A DNA stretch of 64,000 nucleotides from Chaetorhynchus papuensis (Eukaryota > Chordata > Aves > Passeriformes > Rhipiduridae). The stretch's first letter is position 1, and each line of letters opens with the position of its first letter. The notes below the pieces were generated by a model. The model was not told where the DNA came from, did not search any database, and saw nothing but the letters and a program-made list of their open reading frames with translations. This document shows positions 22,201 through 35,579 of this stretch, in pieces. A program made the position numbers and the translations under genes. The stretch lies in NCBI GenBank assembly GCA_013396525.1, contig VWYX01000632.1, forward strand, positions 196,930 through 260,929. The letters are read 5' to 3'.

Positions 22201-24039
22201 GGTAAACACTTCATGCCCTGCTCAGAATGGTCTTAGAGGAATATTTACAATTGTAACACTGTATCTGTCTTATTTTTATAGTGGATCTGCAAAGAAGGAA
22301 TAAGGAATTTTGAGACGAGTTTGGCTCATACTTGTAGTTACGTTTGGCCTTTAGATGAAGCTTTAGTTACCACCTTTCTGCACTTCTATTTTCCTCAATA
22401 GATTCTTAATTATTTAATTTTTGCTTCACTGAACTATATAATTGGCTCTAGAAAGGTGAAAACATGATATAATTCTATTCCACTTCTCATTCCTTGTCAT
22501 TCCATTCAACTTTTCCATTCATATGCACCACCTATCCAAGAAAACATGTGTCTATTGTCCTGAACTACATTGTGTGGGGAATCATCACACTGAAATAATT
22601 TTCAATCTTAATGATGATGGTTCTAACATATTGATGACAATTTATGTAGTAGTATCCAGACAATAATGACACAGAGTGTGTGGTTTGTTAGAAAAGTGCC
22701 TGATAGTTATTTTGTTTCATGGTGTACTAGAAACCCTGCAAATTCACAAAGAAAGGCAAGATATGAAGAACGTAGCTTAATTAAACTGCAGCTTAATTAC
22801 CCAATGTCCTGTGGGAAATACCCAGCAAAGGTTCATATAGTCCAGCTCACCATTCATTCTCTATATTTCTCCACCTATGTGGGTAAGAAAACTGCTTTAT
22901 TGTTGTACCAGATGCAGAATACCCCAACTTTTTTTAAAGACTGCCTTCCTCTGTGGATTCTCAAGGAATTGAGCCTCTGTAAATAAAGGATAGAAGAATA
23001 TGACATCTGCCAAAAAGGGCACAGACAATTAATTGGTTGTCCTTCCTTCTCAACCACAGCTGGTACTTTGACAGCTCTCCTCTCATGTCAATGAAAAATC
23101 CGTCTGCTCCTTTTTCAAAATCCATCTGCTCTCTACTAGCAGTCCTAAATACCCAGTGCAACACTTTTTTTTTGATAGGTAATCTTCCAACCTTCTTATT
23201 TGCATTAAAATACTGTTACCTGCTCTTTCATAATTCTTTCTCTGACAGAATCCTACAGTCTTTGTCTATGCCCTTCATAGATGCCATCCGAGCAAATGTC
23301 ACATTTATGTGCTAAAATCAATTCACCAATAAATAAACTGTTTAAAAGATCAATTCCCTGAAAAATCCCCAAATTCTAATCAATGTACTATTTAGTCTAG
23401 AAGATGCCTTGTGATTGACTTATGTGAGAAGTATAAGCAGTGACAAAACCAAATTGTTCCTGTTAGCACTGGCCCTCAGGTACTAGAGAGCTTGGATCTT
23501 GTTGGCCGGAGAAATCTACTATTTGGCTTTCACAGTGCATGCTACTAAAAGCTGAAAAGTCTCTACAGTTTTTGTTTACAGTGACTCAGTAATTCAACTA
23601 CACAACACTACTTTCAATGCTCACACCCCCTCAAAACTTCTAATACCGTTGAGAAGCAAATGGAAACTGCTTTTCATCTATCTGTTCATCCATAAACCCA
23701 TGTAAGTCTTTTGGTTTGATTTTTTTTTTTTTTGTTTCTTTTCATTTTTTTATACTACTGTATGACAAATCTTATAATAATGATTAACGCAGATTAGGCA
23801 AAAGATGATGAGTGTAAAGTGCTAATCTATAAAGAGCTGAGTCAGAAAAAAAGCAGGCAAAAGCAACCTAGATTGTGAATACATTTCTAGAAAATAAGTT
23901 TATTGGGCTGGAGAAATCATACTTCTGAATTGTCTTCTGCCTATTTTAAAAGCACATTTCAAACTCTAACATTTGTTTTGCTCTGTGCCCTAAACATCAT
24001 TCCAGCACTTACAAGAGTTACTGTTATTCATGTTGCATC
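19247..24039. other. unassigned AT-rich sequence
   Basis: Nearly 5 kb without a recognised gene or transposon, apart from the AAC microsatellite at 19568. Frames of up to 106 codons (22666-22986) show no domain. Octamer motifs occur at 22050 and 23208. A weak mariner-like end at about 20984 was not confirmed. Confidence 0.5.
19568..19588. repeat. (AAC)n microsatellite
   Basis: Seven consecutive AAC units. Confidence 0.9.
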
Positions 24040-24560
24040 TCTGTTTAGCTGATATTTTTCCTATAATTGATGTGAAGTTACTAATCTGCAGTTCTAGGAT
24101 CTCCTTGGAGTTTTCTAAAAGCACTTGCCATTGGCTATGTAAGTTCATTGACTAATTCCTTCAGCGTTCTCTGATGGATTTAATCTGACCCTACAGATTC
24201 AAAACATTAATTTGGTCCAGGTATTTTCTCATTTGCTCTTTAACAGTGTTGATGTCTGTTCTCTTATGTTGTTCATCTACTCCCAGCATAATTAATCATT
24301 TTACACTAGAGTCCTTTTGAGTGAACTGAAGCAGAGCAAGTACTTAGAAATTCTAGTTTTTATTCCCTCCAGTGTATTTCCTTTCTGATAATTAGAGCCT
24401 TTACCTTTCCTTTTATCTTCCCTTTTTCTCTGAAGTATCTAAATAATTGTTTTTGTTTCCTTATCTATCACAAAAATATATTACTATTAAAGTTTTCTTA
24501 TCCGCATTATTTTTTTATAACTTCTTATACTGACTTTGCTTGCCCTTGCAATAAAATGTT
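24040..24560 (-). mobile_element. ancient CR1-like retroelement relic, antisense
   Basis: The stretch follows, at low identity, an old amniote repeat that I recall in antisense form. In order: TTGATGTGAAGTTACTAATC with a CAGTTCTAGGATC follow-on, AAAAGCACTTGCCATTGGCT, AATTCCTTCAGCGTTCTC, GATTTAATCTGACCCTACAG, GAGTGAACTGAAGCAGAGCA, and CCTTTCTGATAATTAGAGCC with CTTTTATCTTCCC after it. I believe this is CR1-group LINE sequence on the minus strand, much older than the other CR1 copies here. The name is from memory and needs a library search. There is no coding capacity. Confidence 0.5.
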
Positions 24561-27135
24561 GCAGTTGCAAAAAATCCCAATCTCTGCATGTTGTAGAACT
24601 TCTACCTCCAGACAGATTCTTTTTTTATTATTATTTTTATTTTTTTTTAATTTGTGGAATATTCACTTAATGTGGCCCAAACGACATATAGAAAAATTTC
24701 AAGTGTTATAGAAGAAAATACTGAATGTCCTTAAACCACTTGCTACTAATGGTTAAGTAGTGCTTCAGGGAATCTCATGAAGTTGGGGGGAAAAAACACA
24801 GTGGACTGAAAGTAACGTGGGTACTGACTTTGGCATGGATTTGGAACAATTATGACAAAAAGTTTGAATAGGAAGAGATGAAGGCTACAGCATGAAAGAA
24901 TTATTCAGCCCACTACAAACCACACAGTTTTAGGAGAGGCAAAAAATTCGTGGTTATGTCATACAAGGGATGACTAAGACACAATTCAATATGGCTAAGT
25001 AGCAGTAAAAGAAGGTAGAAATGATAAAGCTTCACATTTTAAAATGTCTGAGAGTGTATAACAATAGTCCCTGGACCTTCCAAGCCAACAAGAACAAGAA
25101 TAGAGGCTAAAACTGAACAAGAGCTACTAACAGATACAATGTATCAGCTCACATGAAAAGTAAAAAGAGGACGGTATACTTATTTGAATGTGATATTTGG
25201 TTAAAATAATCACTGAAGACGTCACTTTCCTCTGAATATTTATCTGATTTAAATATTTATTTAGGTTTTGAAAGGTGAGATACTCTCTTTTCTGTTCAGC
25301 ATACATAAAAGTGTTGAGCTGCATCACTAAGTGGGCTTTTTAGCTTTTCTTTAAAATAGTGCAGGCTTTGATAGAGTAATGAGTAGCTATTACTTTAAAC
25401 AGTTACCTATCTTACCTTCCCTTAATTGAGACAAGGAGAGTAAAGTGTCAGTGAGCAAAACATTTTTTTTAAAAATCACTTTACAGGTCTCTTTCTAATA
25501 AGCAGTACTGCTAAATATGACCTTTGATCTGTTTGTGGATTGAATCTTTGAGTGTCATAGAAAAAAGAGATCCTGAGTCTTTGTTAAATGAATATCTGTT
25601 GTTTCCAACACTGATTCACCAGAACACAAGTTGTGCAAGAATTTTTATTTCTGCCCATTTTGGTTATTCAAGAACATAGCTATTTTAATAGGTAACAGAC
25701 GACATTCAGTTGCAAAAGCATAATACTGCAGAGAACAAAAAATTCACTAAATTCATGCATTAATGTCTCACTTCTCCATAGTTGTATAGTAAGCTGTAAT
25801 GGCTCTGCTCCATGGTGATTCTTAGTTGCACAGGTTCAAATGATCAGGCTTGAAATCTCCATGACACAAGAAGCAGGAATTGAAAGAGTCTTGCCATGTT
25901 TCTTGTCCAATTCTCTTTTTGGGTGATGCTTGCGTTTTTTATGTTATTGTCCCACTCCAAAAAAGAAGGATAGTCCTCTGGTCCTGATACCCTTTACTTT
26001 GGTTTTGGTTTTACAAGTCATGTTCTGCCTATTGACATTGCCCTGCACTTACCTTGTCTTTTGTCTGGCAACTTTTTCTGTCACTTGGATACCTGCTATG
26101 GGCAGCTGGACATGCTTTTTCACATCTCACATACTCTGTAAAATATGTTTATATTGTGTTTGCCTATGCCATCCAGAGTATTACAAAATACTTCTGTACC
26201 ACTGTTGTTGACTGTTTCAGTATAGTTCCATTTGGGTACAAAGGCAATTGCTACTCATTACATCCTGCTTAGTTAATTTACAATTTGTAGTTGTTGCAAC
26301 CTCTAATTAGACTGAAATAATTTGCTTGGTGGCATTTTTTCAGATAGAGTACCTTGTTATTTTTTTTCTCTGTTTTAGTTATAAAGCATACAGATGCATT
26401 TATTTTCTGCTGCAACGGGATTCTGTATGTTAACTTGTTAACTGTGATTCACCCATTTATGACTCTACTGTGGCCACCATTAAAACAAGTGGGTAGAGTT
26501 GTCTGAGATGTTATTTTTGGTTTCTTTTTCCTTTGTGCACTTTATAGCTCATTTTGCTTAATTCAGATTTTCTTACTTGCCTATAAATTCTCTTGTTTAG
26601 GGACCAACACAGACAAAAAATTTTCATCTTAGCCCACCAGGACTCTAAAGAGTTTGTTTGATAAAACGGTGTCAGAAACAAAGATAACCTTATCTATTCC
26701 TCTTCTTCTTTATATTTAGAGCAAAATCTGAATTTAATTCTGGGAACTCTTTGTTTTAATCTCGCATGGCACATGTATTGTTTAATGGAAAACACAGCTA
26801 TCAGACTTATTTTTTTGTCTTTTACAAAAACCATATTTTCTTTGATAAAAAATACCCCCTCCCCAAATTGTGTAAAAAAAAAAGAAAAGAAAAAGAATAG
26901 AGATGTAAAATGGGAAGACTAGGCACATTCAGAACAAAAATTATTTCTAAAAGCTAAAAGTTTGGGGATATGGCCTAGTAATACCATAGCATTTTGCGAC
27001 AGACTCAACTCATGAATTGTATTGGCTGTGACAGAAATATCTACTTCTGGATTTGAATTATTATATTCACCTAGTGTTATCCTTGGGATATATCTCTTAA
27101 AAATTAGATTTTCAGTAATGACTATCATGGGGACA
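24561..27135. other. unassigned AT-rich sequence, nothing identified
   Basis: Includes a T-rich stretch near 24620-24650. The hydrophobic, Cys-rich 93-codon frame at 25930-26211 has AT-driven composition and a competing frame (26054-26272), so I do not call it a gene. Confidence 0.5.
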
Positions 27136-27194
27136 TGATATAGATATAAATAGACATAGACATAGCTATAGATATAGATATAGATAGATATATA
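27136..27194. repeat. imperfect (GATA)n / (ATAG)n microsatellite
   Basis: GATATA, ATAGACAT and GATAGATA units. The minus-strand frame rich in Ile, Tyr and Val (26919-27284) is partly a translation of this repeat. Confidence 0.85.
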
Positions 27195-30100
27195 ACATAT
27201 CTCCATTAAAATATACAAGAGAAGCACCACACCAGGCATTTCAATGTCACTTCTAAATTTCAAAAGTGTTAATAACAAAAACAACCCTTTACTGACAGTG
27301 ACAGAATCTCAGTAAGTGCCATGACTTTTCCAAGGTTGCCATAAGCCAAATATAAAAAAAACAAGAACAAATTACAAACCCGAATAGTTAACAGGGGAAA
27401 TATGCACAGTAAACAACATGGAGCATAGTGATATTAAATACAATTTAGGAAATTGAAAGAGCAAAATTAAAAACTGCTGAGGCATAAAAGGAAAATTTCA
27501 TATAGCTCCATGAATCAGAAAGACAATAATAATATACAGGTTGGTTTTTTCCTCCCAGTATTTAGTTTAAACACTGTTGCCTTTTTATCAGACTTGGAAG
27601 AGTTAGTAGTCTGGGAAGCCTAGCTGTTGGGAGCTATGTTGGGTAGACTAATGAAAGACATGACCTTTCCTTTCAAACTTCACCTTGTTACTATTATACA
27701 TTTACCATTCATTCAAAGATGAAATATTTCTTGGCAGAGTTTGCAATTAAGAAGCTTCCAACTCATCTCTTCTCCCTTTTTTCTTGCCCTTCCCAGCCAC
27801 CCCACAAAAGGATATTTACCTTACAGTAAGTGAGGTGATTTACAGGGTAATTTACAGTAAGTAACATAATTTACAGAATAAATTTTAAAGGCTCTCTACT
27901 TTTGCACTCTTGAAGATACAGAATAACTATATCCATCTGAAACTGTTCTTCCAGGTAAGCAGAAAGACGTCAAAGCAGGTGTAAAGATTTAAAAAGAGAT
28001 TAGGACAACCTAATATTAAAGTCCCTGTGGACATTTATGCAGAAACTAAATTGAGCAAACTTACATGTTATTGTAAGAAACTGTTTTTCTATAGGTGTTA
28101 ACTCACTTGTTACTTTTTCATCATTAGTGACAAAACAACTTCATGAAGAATATAGGTTTTTTCAAGTACAGCAATATATATTTTTTCTTCTGCTTGCCTT
28201 TGGAACTATGGAGAGCTCATGCTATAGCTTGTGTTTGCCGTAGTCAGGCGTAATATTTTGTCTAGTTTGAATCAGCATTAGCGCAAATATGATGGATTGC
28301 AAAGAGGATGGACATGCAGCTTTTTTTAAAAGCTGATATCCTTGAGTAGCAGTTTGAGGGTGTGTTTTTCATGCACACATATGTTTACATCTTTGTGTCT
28401 CGGTGGTGGGACTGAATTCTCTTACGCTGTGAAAATAGTGGCTGCTCCTCTGTGAACCTCTGACTGTGGCAAGTGATCTGCACCAATATAGAAAGGAATG
28501 ATGTAGATCCATGCTGCCCTCAGGAACATACATTGTTTACAAAGCTGCACTGATTGCCTTTCTTGGATTCTGGCTACTTACAAGATGGATCAGATCTGCT
28601 AAATACTTCATTAACCTTGTTTGGTCCTACTCCCCCTGAGCAACACTACCCAGCTATGGACAGATTCTCCTGGCAACAAAACTTCAGCAGGATGACAAAA
28701 GGACTTTACTTTGCAAAATAGCTGAGAATACATAATAATAAAAAAAGTACAGATAGACTTGGCAGTTACCATACTTTTATCACAGATTGCTTCTATTCCA
28801 AACTTAATTGGAATTCATGGGAACTCGAGACAGTCAATCAAGCAGTTGCTCTGCTTTACCTCTGTCATATTTCCTTCTCAGTCTTTCATCACTTGAACAT
28901 TCTTCTTAAATATTAAATTTAAATTACAAAATAAGCTCTTTAAGACAGTTACCATAATTCATTTTGTATTTGTTAGGATTTTTAAGTGTCTAGAACAACA
29001 ATGTCATACTTTTTTAGAAAGTACCACAATCGTACATTAAATAATCGTTAAAACATTTTCTATTCTTTGTCTATTCTATGTGTCACGTAACATTTAGGAT
29101 AGAACTTTATTTTCTTTGAATGTTATGGTGACATTATGGTGATATCATAATCGTGATTTCATAATTGTGATCAGGGTTATGTTTTAGGATATTAATATTT
29201 TCAATTAGGTTATTGCATATTTTAACTTGCTGTGTATTTCATTTCAGTTTTATGTTACACATACCTTCTAACTTAAATAGTTAAACTTCTAAGGTACTGC
29301 TGAATTAAAAGTATGAGTTGCACTTTGACACATCTTGTTATTTATTCTACTTTTAAAAGGTCTTATGCTATTATCCATGAACAGTTACAATGTGTGTAAG
29401 TACATCAAGTCACTACTTCTGGTGTAAATAATGACACATTGTCACAGTAACTCACAAGATCTAAGCTACTAAGATTGTATTGACTTGTAAATTACCTAGC
29501 TAATAAATAATAATGTCACACAAAATTAGTTAGTAGTTTCCATATAAGTCATCATAAAACCCTACTATTTCATCCATTTCCAGATGATAAAAATGAAATA
29601 GAGGAACAGAAAAATCATGAGCTGATCAATTCACTGGTCACGTCACACTCATGTTCAATTTTCTTTCTCAGTACTGATGAGTTCTGCTGGTAACCCTAAG
29701 CCCATCTTGTTGTTCAGTGATGAGTGTCTAGAGAAATGCATCAGTCTTTTTAGCTAATATGTAAGACTGGTAGATAAGAACTAGTCTAACTGAAGTCAAT
29801 AGCAATATTCTTCCTTCTCCATTTTTTATAGTACCCCCTTCTCTTTACAGCAATTAGATGTATTCTGTTCTATGCAGGTGAATAAATGGTACTATGTTTT
29901 TGTAAAACTTGATTATAACTACATTCACAAAATTAGAAGTGATAATAGAATATTTTATTATTCTACAGTTCCCATTTCAGTTTTCAGACTCATTTCTGAA
30001 CCTGTTAGAGCCATCACAAATCAATTCATCTACGTTGGTTCAAGAAATCCTAATATTGTAAATGATTCCCATTCCACAGATTAAAAGGGACTCTCAGTGG

Positions 30101-30487
30101 TACTGGAGATGTTGGTCAGAATAGGCAGTAGAGAATGACATCCTAGTAAAGCTCCTAGTAACAGCAACATGTGAGAAATGCCTAGCAAAGTGATCGTGTC
30201 ACTGTGGAGAACGTTACCAGGAGTTTGTGGACGAGAAAGGAGTGAGGAATAGTTGTCAGAGCAGTGAACTGTGGCTAGCAACAATGTCTAGCAACGGGAA
30301 AGCAGCTTGCCCCACAAGACCAGCAGAAGCTTTCATTCAGCTTTGTTATGTAGAAAGAGCTGCCGTTCCCCGACTGTGAATGACATTTTAGTGCAGGAGG
30401 GGAATGGTGTGGCTGGCCTAGCCATCACTTGGCAATATAAGACTGTAATTTGTTTGTATTGTAGAAATTAAGTGTTGCTTGTTCCCT
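27195..30487. other. unassigned AT-rich sequence, nothing identified
   Basis: No gene or transposon recognised, apart from the small TTACAG repeat listed separately. The segment at 30100-30480 is somewhat GC-richer and could be part of a diverged retroelement left of the CR1 tail. Confidence 0.5.
27821..27876. repeat. short degenerate repeat of TTACAG(TAAGT)
   Basis: TTACAG recurs four times at spacings of about 19, 12 and 19 bases. Two copies extend to TTACAGTAAGT. This is a small local duplication cluster. Confidence 0.6.
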
Positions 30488-30657
30488 GATGTAGTCGCAG
30501 CACCAGGCCTGAGGGAGTTCAAGAAGCATTTGGACAATACTCTCTGATACATGGCATGATTCTTGAGGTATCCTCTGCAGGGCCAGGAGTTGGACTCAAT
30601 CCTTGCAGGTCCCTTCCAAAACAGGGGAGGTATTCTGTGACTCTGTGATTCTATGAT
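30488..30657 (+). mobile_element. CR1 LINE 3' UTR fragment with intact tail
   Basis: 170 bp of CR1 3' end in sense orientation: GTTCAAGAAGCATTTGGACA, GGGCCAGGAGTTGGACTCAA and CCCTTCCAAAAC. The terminal repeats ATTCTGTG, ACTCTGTG, ATTCTATG and AT end at 30657. This is the classic 5'-truncated avian CR1 insertion. Its UTR resembles that of the copy at 17653-18120. Confidence 0.92.
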
Positions 30658-33600
30658 AACACAGTAGGGAACAGTACATGTTAACTACAGGAAGAAGAAA
30701 GGAGTCCAGCAAAGATTTGAACACCATTTCTAATTTTTATTATGAAAAATAACCTGATACAGAAGGAGACGGAAAAGAAAGTATATTTTTACTAAAAGTT
30801 TAATGCATTAATATCATTGAACTTTATAATTTAGCAAGACCAGTTTACTAAATGTGCAATATATGAAAAAACAGTATTAAAAGCTATGTTAACTCTATAA
30901 CATTCAGATTTTTGTTACATTTTTTAACAAGATTACATTTTATTTTGATAGAAAAGCTCTAGGGAACCATAGATTACTGTGACATGGCAGGAGCCAATGA
31001 AGACATGCTGCAACAGAACGAACTAGTATAAAACATGGTATCTCATGTCATTCAAATATTGCCTTATGGAATACATATGTCTGTACTGAAAAGGTTTTCT
31101 CACTTATTCTTACAGGATGAAGGAACTAAGGCTGATATAACTGTTTTAAAATTTCTTCTATTTGTTTGATGTCTTTTATTTTAATGGGATAACAGCCTTA
31201 GTCATCATTCAGCAGCTGTTTTCTTTCAAGGGATTTTTACTTAAAATACATTTTTTTAAAATATTATAATTTTACTGCTCAATGAACCTTGCAATAACAA
31301 CATTTTAGCATCTATCCACCATGGCAGATGGCAAACTAATGAGGCCTGCTGTAGCTGCATACTGATCTGTTCTGTACACAACACTTCTGCACTCCAAAGG
31401 GAGGTCAAAGAGTAACTTTTATTTATATTCTTTGTTGTATTTGATCATTGAAAATCATAAGACAGATTATTAGAAAAAACACTTTTTGCACCTTTTAATT
31501 AGATTTGCTAATGTTTACTGCCTGTGATCAACCTATAGAACTCAAAAACAACAGTACATATTTCAGTGTTCTTTAACTTGCAAATTTTTAAAAAAAGTAA
31601 TAGCACTATTCCAAAATGATTTTTTTCCTTCTATTTAAAATTCACTTTAAAAGAAAAGCTAGAGGTATTTTTGTTATGCTTGCATTTGTCATTTAGGGAA
31701 ACTAATACCTTAGTGTTTTTAGCTTACGAATTTTAAAGAAAATTATATACTTAATATACTACCTCATTTTTTTGTCTCAGGGCACTTTTGTTGCAAACCT
31801 CCACCCTTTAGGGTTCTGTATTTTTTCTTCTTGAAGATAACAGATAATGTTCATTAAATCTAGTGGAGGCTAATCTAGTACAATTTCATGTTTTAGTGGC
31901 TTCATGAGAAACAAGGTGATGAAAAATCGTGAGTCTGGTAATAAGTGCAATTGACTTGACCTCAGTCAAAGTGTGCAATATAAATACTTGATCTGCATTC
32001 CTTGATAGAGAGAGGAGAGCAGAGGAAATGTCAGACCAAGGAACTGACTGTTCTAGAAGATTATTTATCCTACCCCATTTAAAAGAATACCTGAGTCACT
32101 CTTTGGAGTTGTTTTTCTCCTAGAAGAAAATCCTATGCGAATAAACAACACCCTACCTATAAAACCAGATTATGTTGCTGGTTTTTACATCAATTTTAGT
32201 CATTTTTTCCCCTTAGAGGTGTGTCCCAAACTACTTGAACCAAGAACAGAATATCTAGTTATAGACAAATAAAGTTTTACCTTTATTGTTTCACAATCTT
32301 TTCTAAATCAATTCCATGATCCTATTAATGATTGAAAGCTATCCATGAGAACCCGAGTAATCTCATTAAATTAGGGTCAAAGGTTAAAATATTGGAAAGT
32401 AAATTACTTTCAGGTATATAGCCTGAAATAACATTGCAAGCAGCCAAGTAAAGATGATAACAACTTTCCTTCCAAAGCGCTGTTCTTCGCTGATTGCCAG
32501 TGCTGTGCTGTGTGTTTCTGTGTCAATAACATATTACTGACACTATCATACTCCACAAAAAAGGAGAGTCTTGAAGTAATAAATTTTAAAACATCGGTAA
32601 TCTGTATCTGACCTTCATATACACTTCAACTATCACTTCTCAGCTCTTCTGGCAAATTTCTTTTATTATCACTTGCTTACAGGAGATAGTTGTAGTCTTA
32701 GAGAAATACTGTCATTAACTCTTATCAGTATTCATGCAATATATTGAATAATTTTAATAGTTTTATTATAATTCAAATTTCAATATAGGTTTTCTCCCTG
32801 TAGATACTTTACAGTCTAATGCTACTTCCAGTGTGCTCATTTTACAGTCATATAATGTCATTAATTTAATGACATTTAATTTTGTTTGTATACCAGTATA
32901 AAAGGACTTGGAGACTATTGTAATATGATATTAAAAACAAATTTATTTTACATTTGCTTTTTGATTTAACACAGCTAGAAACATCTTGTCACAGCAGCAG
33001 GATTTCAAATATCACCTTAGCCTAAATGCAAAATTTGATAATCATATATATAGGGTTGTGCCATTTTTGGGGGGGTTTATGAGCTGTTTTAGTTTTCTTT
33101 CACGTGAAGGGTTGTTCTGGAGTGTCCTGGCTGAAGTAGCTTATCACATAAAAAAATTAGCAGTTAAACAGATGAAAAGAAAGTAACAGACTGTTTGTTT
33201 TCCTCATTCTTTCACAGACATAATAATGTCTTGAAGAAACACATTCTCATCTTTACCATTTGCTTCAATCCACTGACCTTAGTAAAAGATAAAGCACATA
33301 GACTTCTTACAGAGCCAAAATAACTGTTATTGCACAGTAGCTTTAGGCATGTTTTGTAAAGATGCAAGTAATTAATTCCCTCACTGAACAAAATTAGATG
33401 TCTGAATACTGCTTGTAGTGCAAGTTGGGTGGTCTTCAGCCACACTGTCTTTTTCCTCTGTGCCTGGCTGCAAACTCCTAGATCTTAGAGCAGAGTTTAA
33501 GAGATTGCTTTCTTGAGTGGAACAACACTACATGCTAATTATTGCCAGTCTGATTTTCTGTGTTTATCCTACATATTATTTAAGAGATATTTAATATTTC

Positions 33601-35491
33601 TACTCAGCATGAGGGGCTTTTAAGAATGTCATTAAATACTGCATAATCTACTCATTATCTTAGTAATTTGCCATAGAACACAAATTATAGTCAGAAGATG
33701 CTCAGCCAGTGTATTTCTGGAAAAGTCATGCAGGGAATCCACATTAGAGAAGTGTTTGCATTTTTCTAGGAAGGTGTGATTTTCTTTCATCTTGTCATCT
33801 GAAAATATGGTATGAGTAGTACTTACAAATTGCGAACTCATATGCTGTCTGTCTGATAGCTATTCATTTAAAAAATTTTCTTTTATATCTCTAGATGGTG
33901 CTATATGTACCTCTATTAGTTAAAGAAATACAAGAAATTTTAATATAAAATTATACAAATCATAAGTATGACAAAACAACAAGAACCATAAAAATTATTG
34001 TGAAAAAGATTTTCCTACACTTACTGTGGGCCATGAGGCATATTTTGCCAGGTGATTCTGCTCAAGGGAAAGTTAATCCTGTGCTGTATTAAGTAGGAAT
34101 CACAAACAAGTGCCATAGAAAGACAACCTACATTTTTGTAGAAAATATTGGGCTACTTTCTTATCAGAAGTAGACTGGAGAAGCTCTTTTTTCATTCAGC
34201 CCTACTATATGCAATATTTTTTGTTCTCCCCATACATTTGTACATATGCATTCCTTTTCCTGTTGTATTTTTTTTTAATTGAAAAACAGTTGAAAAAACA
34301 CATTCATTTGTGCTAAACTGCCGTATTGCTGAGCTCCTTAAAAGATAGGCAGTACACGAGGTTTATAACAACTATAATTTATAATAATAATAAAAAAAGT
34401 CTGGAAAAGGTTTTGGGTTGTAAGGAGCACTTTTACAATGGAATTAGACTGCTGTGTAGATCAACAATTTTTGAGTACGTTATAGGTATCTTATATTCCT
34501 TATAAGAAGCTTCAGAGTCACCACTGCATATTTCTGTGGGTACCATGTAACCTGAATCCAAAGAAAGTTTATAGATTTATAGGCATATTAATTTGGCTAA
34601 AGAAATTAATCTTGAAACATGTTCATGATAAGGGCTTCTGAAAGAGAAGTAGACAAGAGCAAATCAAGTGCTCATTTAAATCAGGATTTTAAAGAAAGCT
34701 TTTGATGGCTTAAAATATGAGCCTAAACATCCTGTTCAAGAGTGAAATGAGAAATAATTCAAGATTGAAGTGAGAAACCTATTGTCTTCACCAGATGTGG
34801 AGGATTTGGGGTCCTTTTACAGTCACAAGAAAGAACAGATTTATTTGTAAATTTTCTTTCAGATCCATGCCTTAATGAACTCCACTTCTTTAACTTACAG
34901 TGAAATCACCAAGAGAAAAGGAGGAAGTTACTAGAGACAAATATTGAAGTGACCATATACAGCTTAACTAATGGACACAAGAAAGTAAATTCACATTTTT
35001 TTCCAAGACTGAAACAAATTTCCCCAGAGGTGTCATAGGAAAAGCGTATCTTCTGGAAAGAATTGTGCATTTATTAATATTTGCATGGCTTCATAGCAAT
35101 ACATACTGCCTTTTTTAAAAATAGCTTTAACATCAATTTGGTAGAAAAAGAATACTTTGTTTGATGTTCATGAAAGCAAACATGATATTGTGAACATATA
35201 TAGATGTTCTTTGTCAAAAAAACAAAGGACAAATCTTACGATGACAGCTGCATCCCATTCTTGGGATTTCTCCAGACTTTGCAAGATATTTTGGGTGTGA
35301 GTACAAAGCAAAATCAATATGTGCACTTTGGCTAAATCCCAGTGAGGCTAAGAAAAATGTCTCTTCAATTTAGTCTTTACCTTAACAATTCAGGATGAGA
35401 CAGGAAAACAGGGAAATCTTTTGTGAATGCCAGACATCACCAGATTTTGCATTTTTTTTGGTTTTTTGGAAGTGCTTTTTAATTGTTACTT
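30658..35491. other. unassigned AT-rich sequence
   Basis: Almost 5 kb without a recognised gene or transposon. It contains a 23-bp hairpin (32854-32876) and octamer motifs at 35079. Confidence 0.5.
32854..32876. repeat. short perfect hairpin, 11-bp arms
   Basis: AATGTCATTAA, one spacer base, TTAATGACATT. The arms are perfect inverted repeats. Low-complexity AT bias makes this only mildly unexpected. Confidence 0.8.
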
Positions 35492-35579
35492 GGAATGTAA
35501 AAAACATATGATTTCAGCTAATAGTCTGAGCTCATGGAATGTAAAAACCAGATGATTTCAGCTAATAGTCTGAGCTCAT
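35492..35579 (+). repeat. 44-bp direct tandem duplication (2 copies)
   Basis: Copy 1 (35492-35535) and copy 2 (35536-35579) both run from GGAATGTAAAAA to TAATAGTCTGAGCTCAT. They differ at only two positions near the start (AACAT versus ACCAG), about 95% identity. The unit is not low-complexity and I do not see it elsewhere in the window. Confidence 0.95.

Noticed and set aside
25930..26211. Hydrophobic, Cys-rich 93-codon frame as a small membrane protein
   Set aside because: Composition follows from T-rich DNA, a second frame overlaps it, and no signal or splice context supports expression.
30488..30657. Tandem 8-bp tail units as a separate microsatellite
   Set aside because: They are the normal 3' terminus of the CR1 element.
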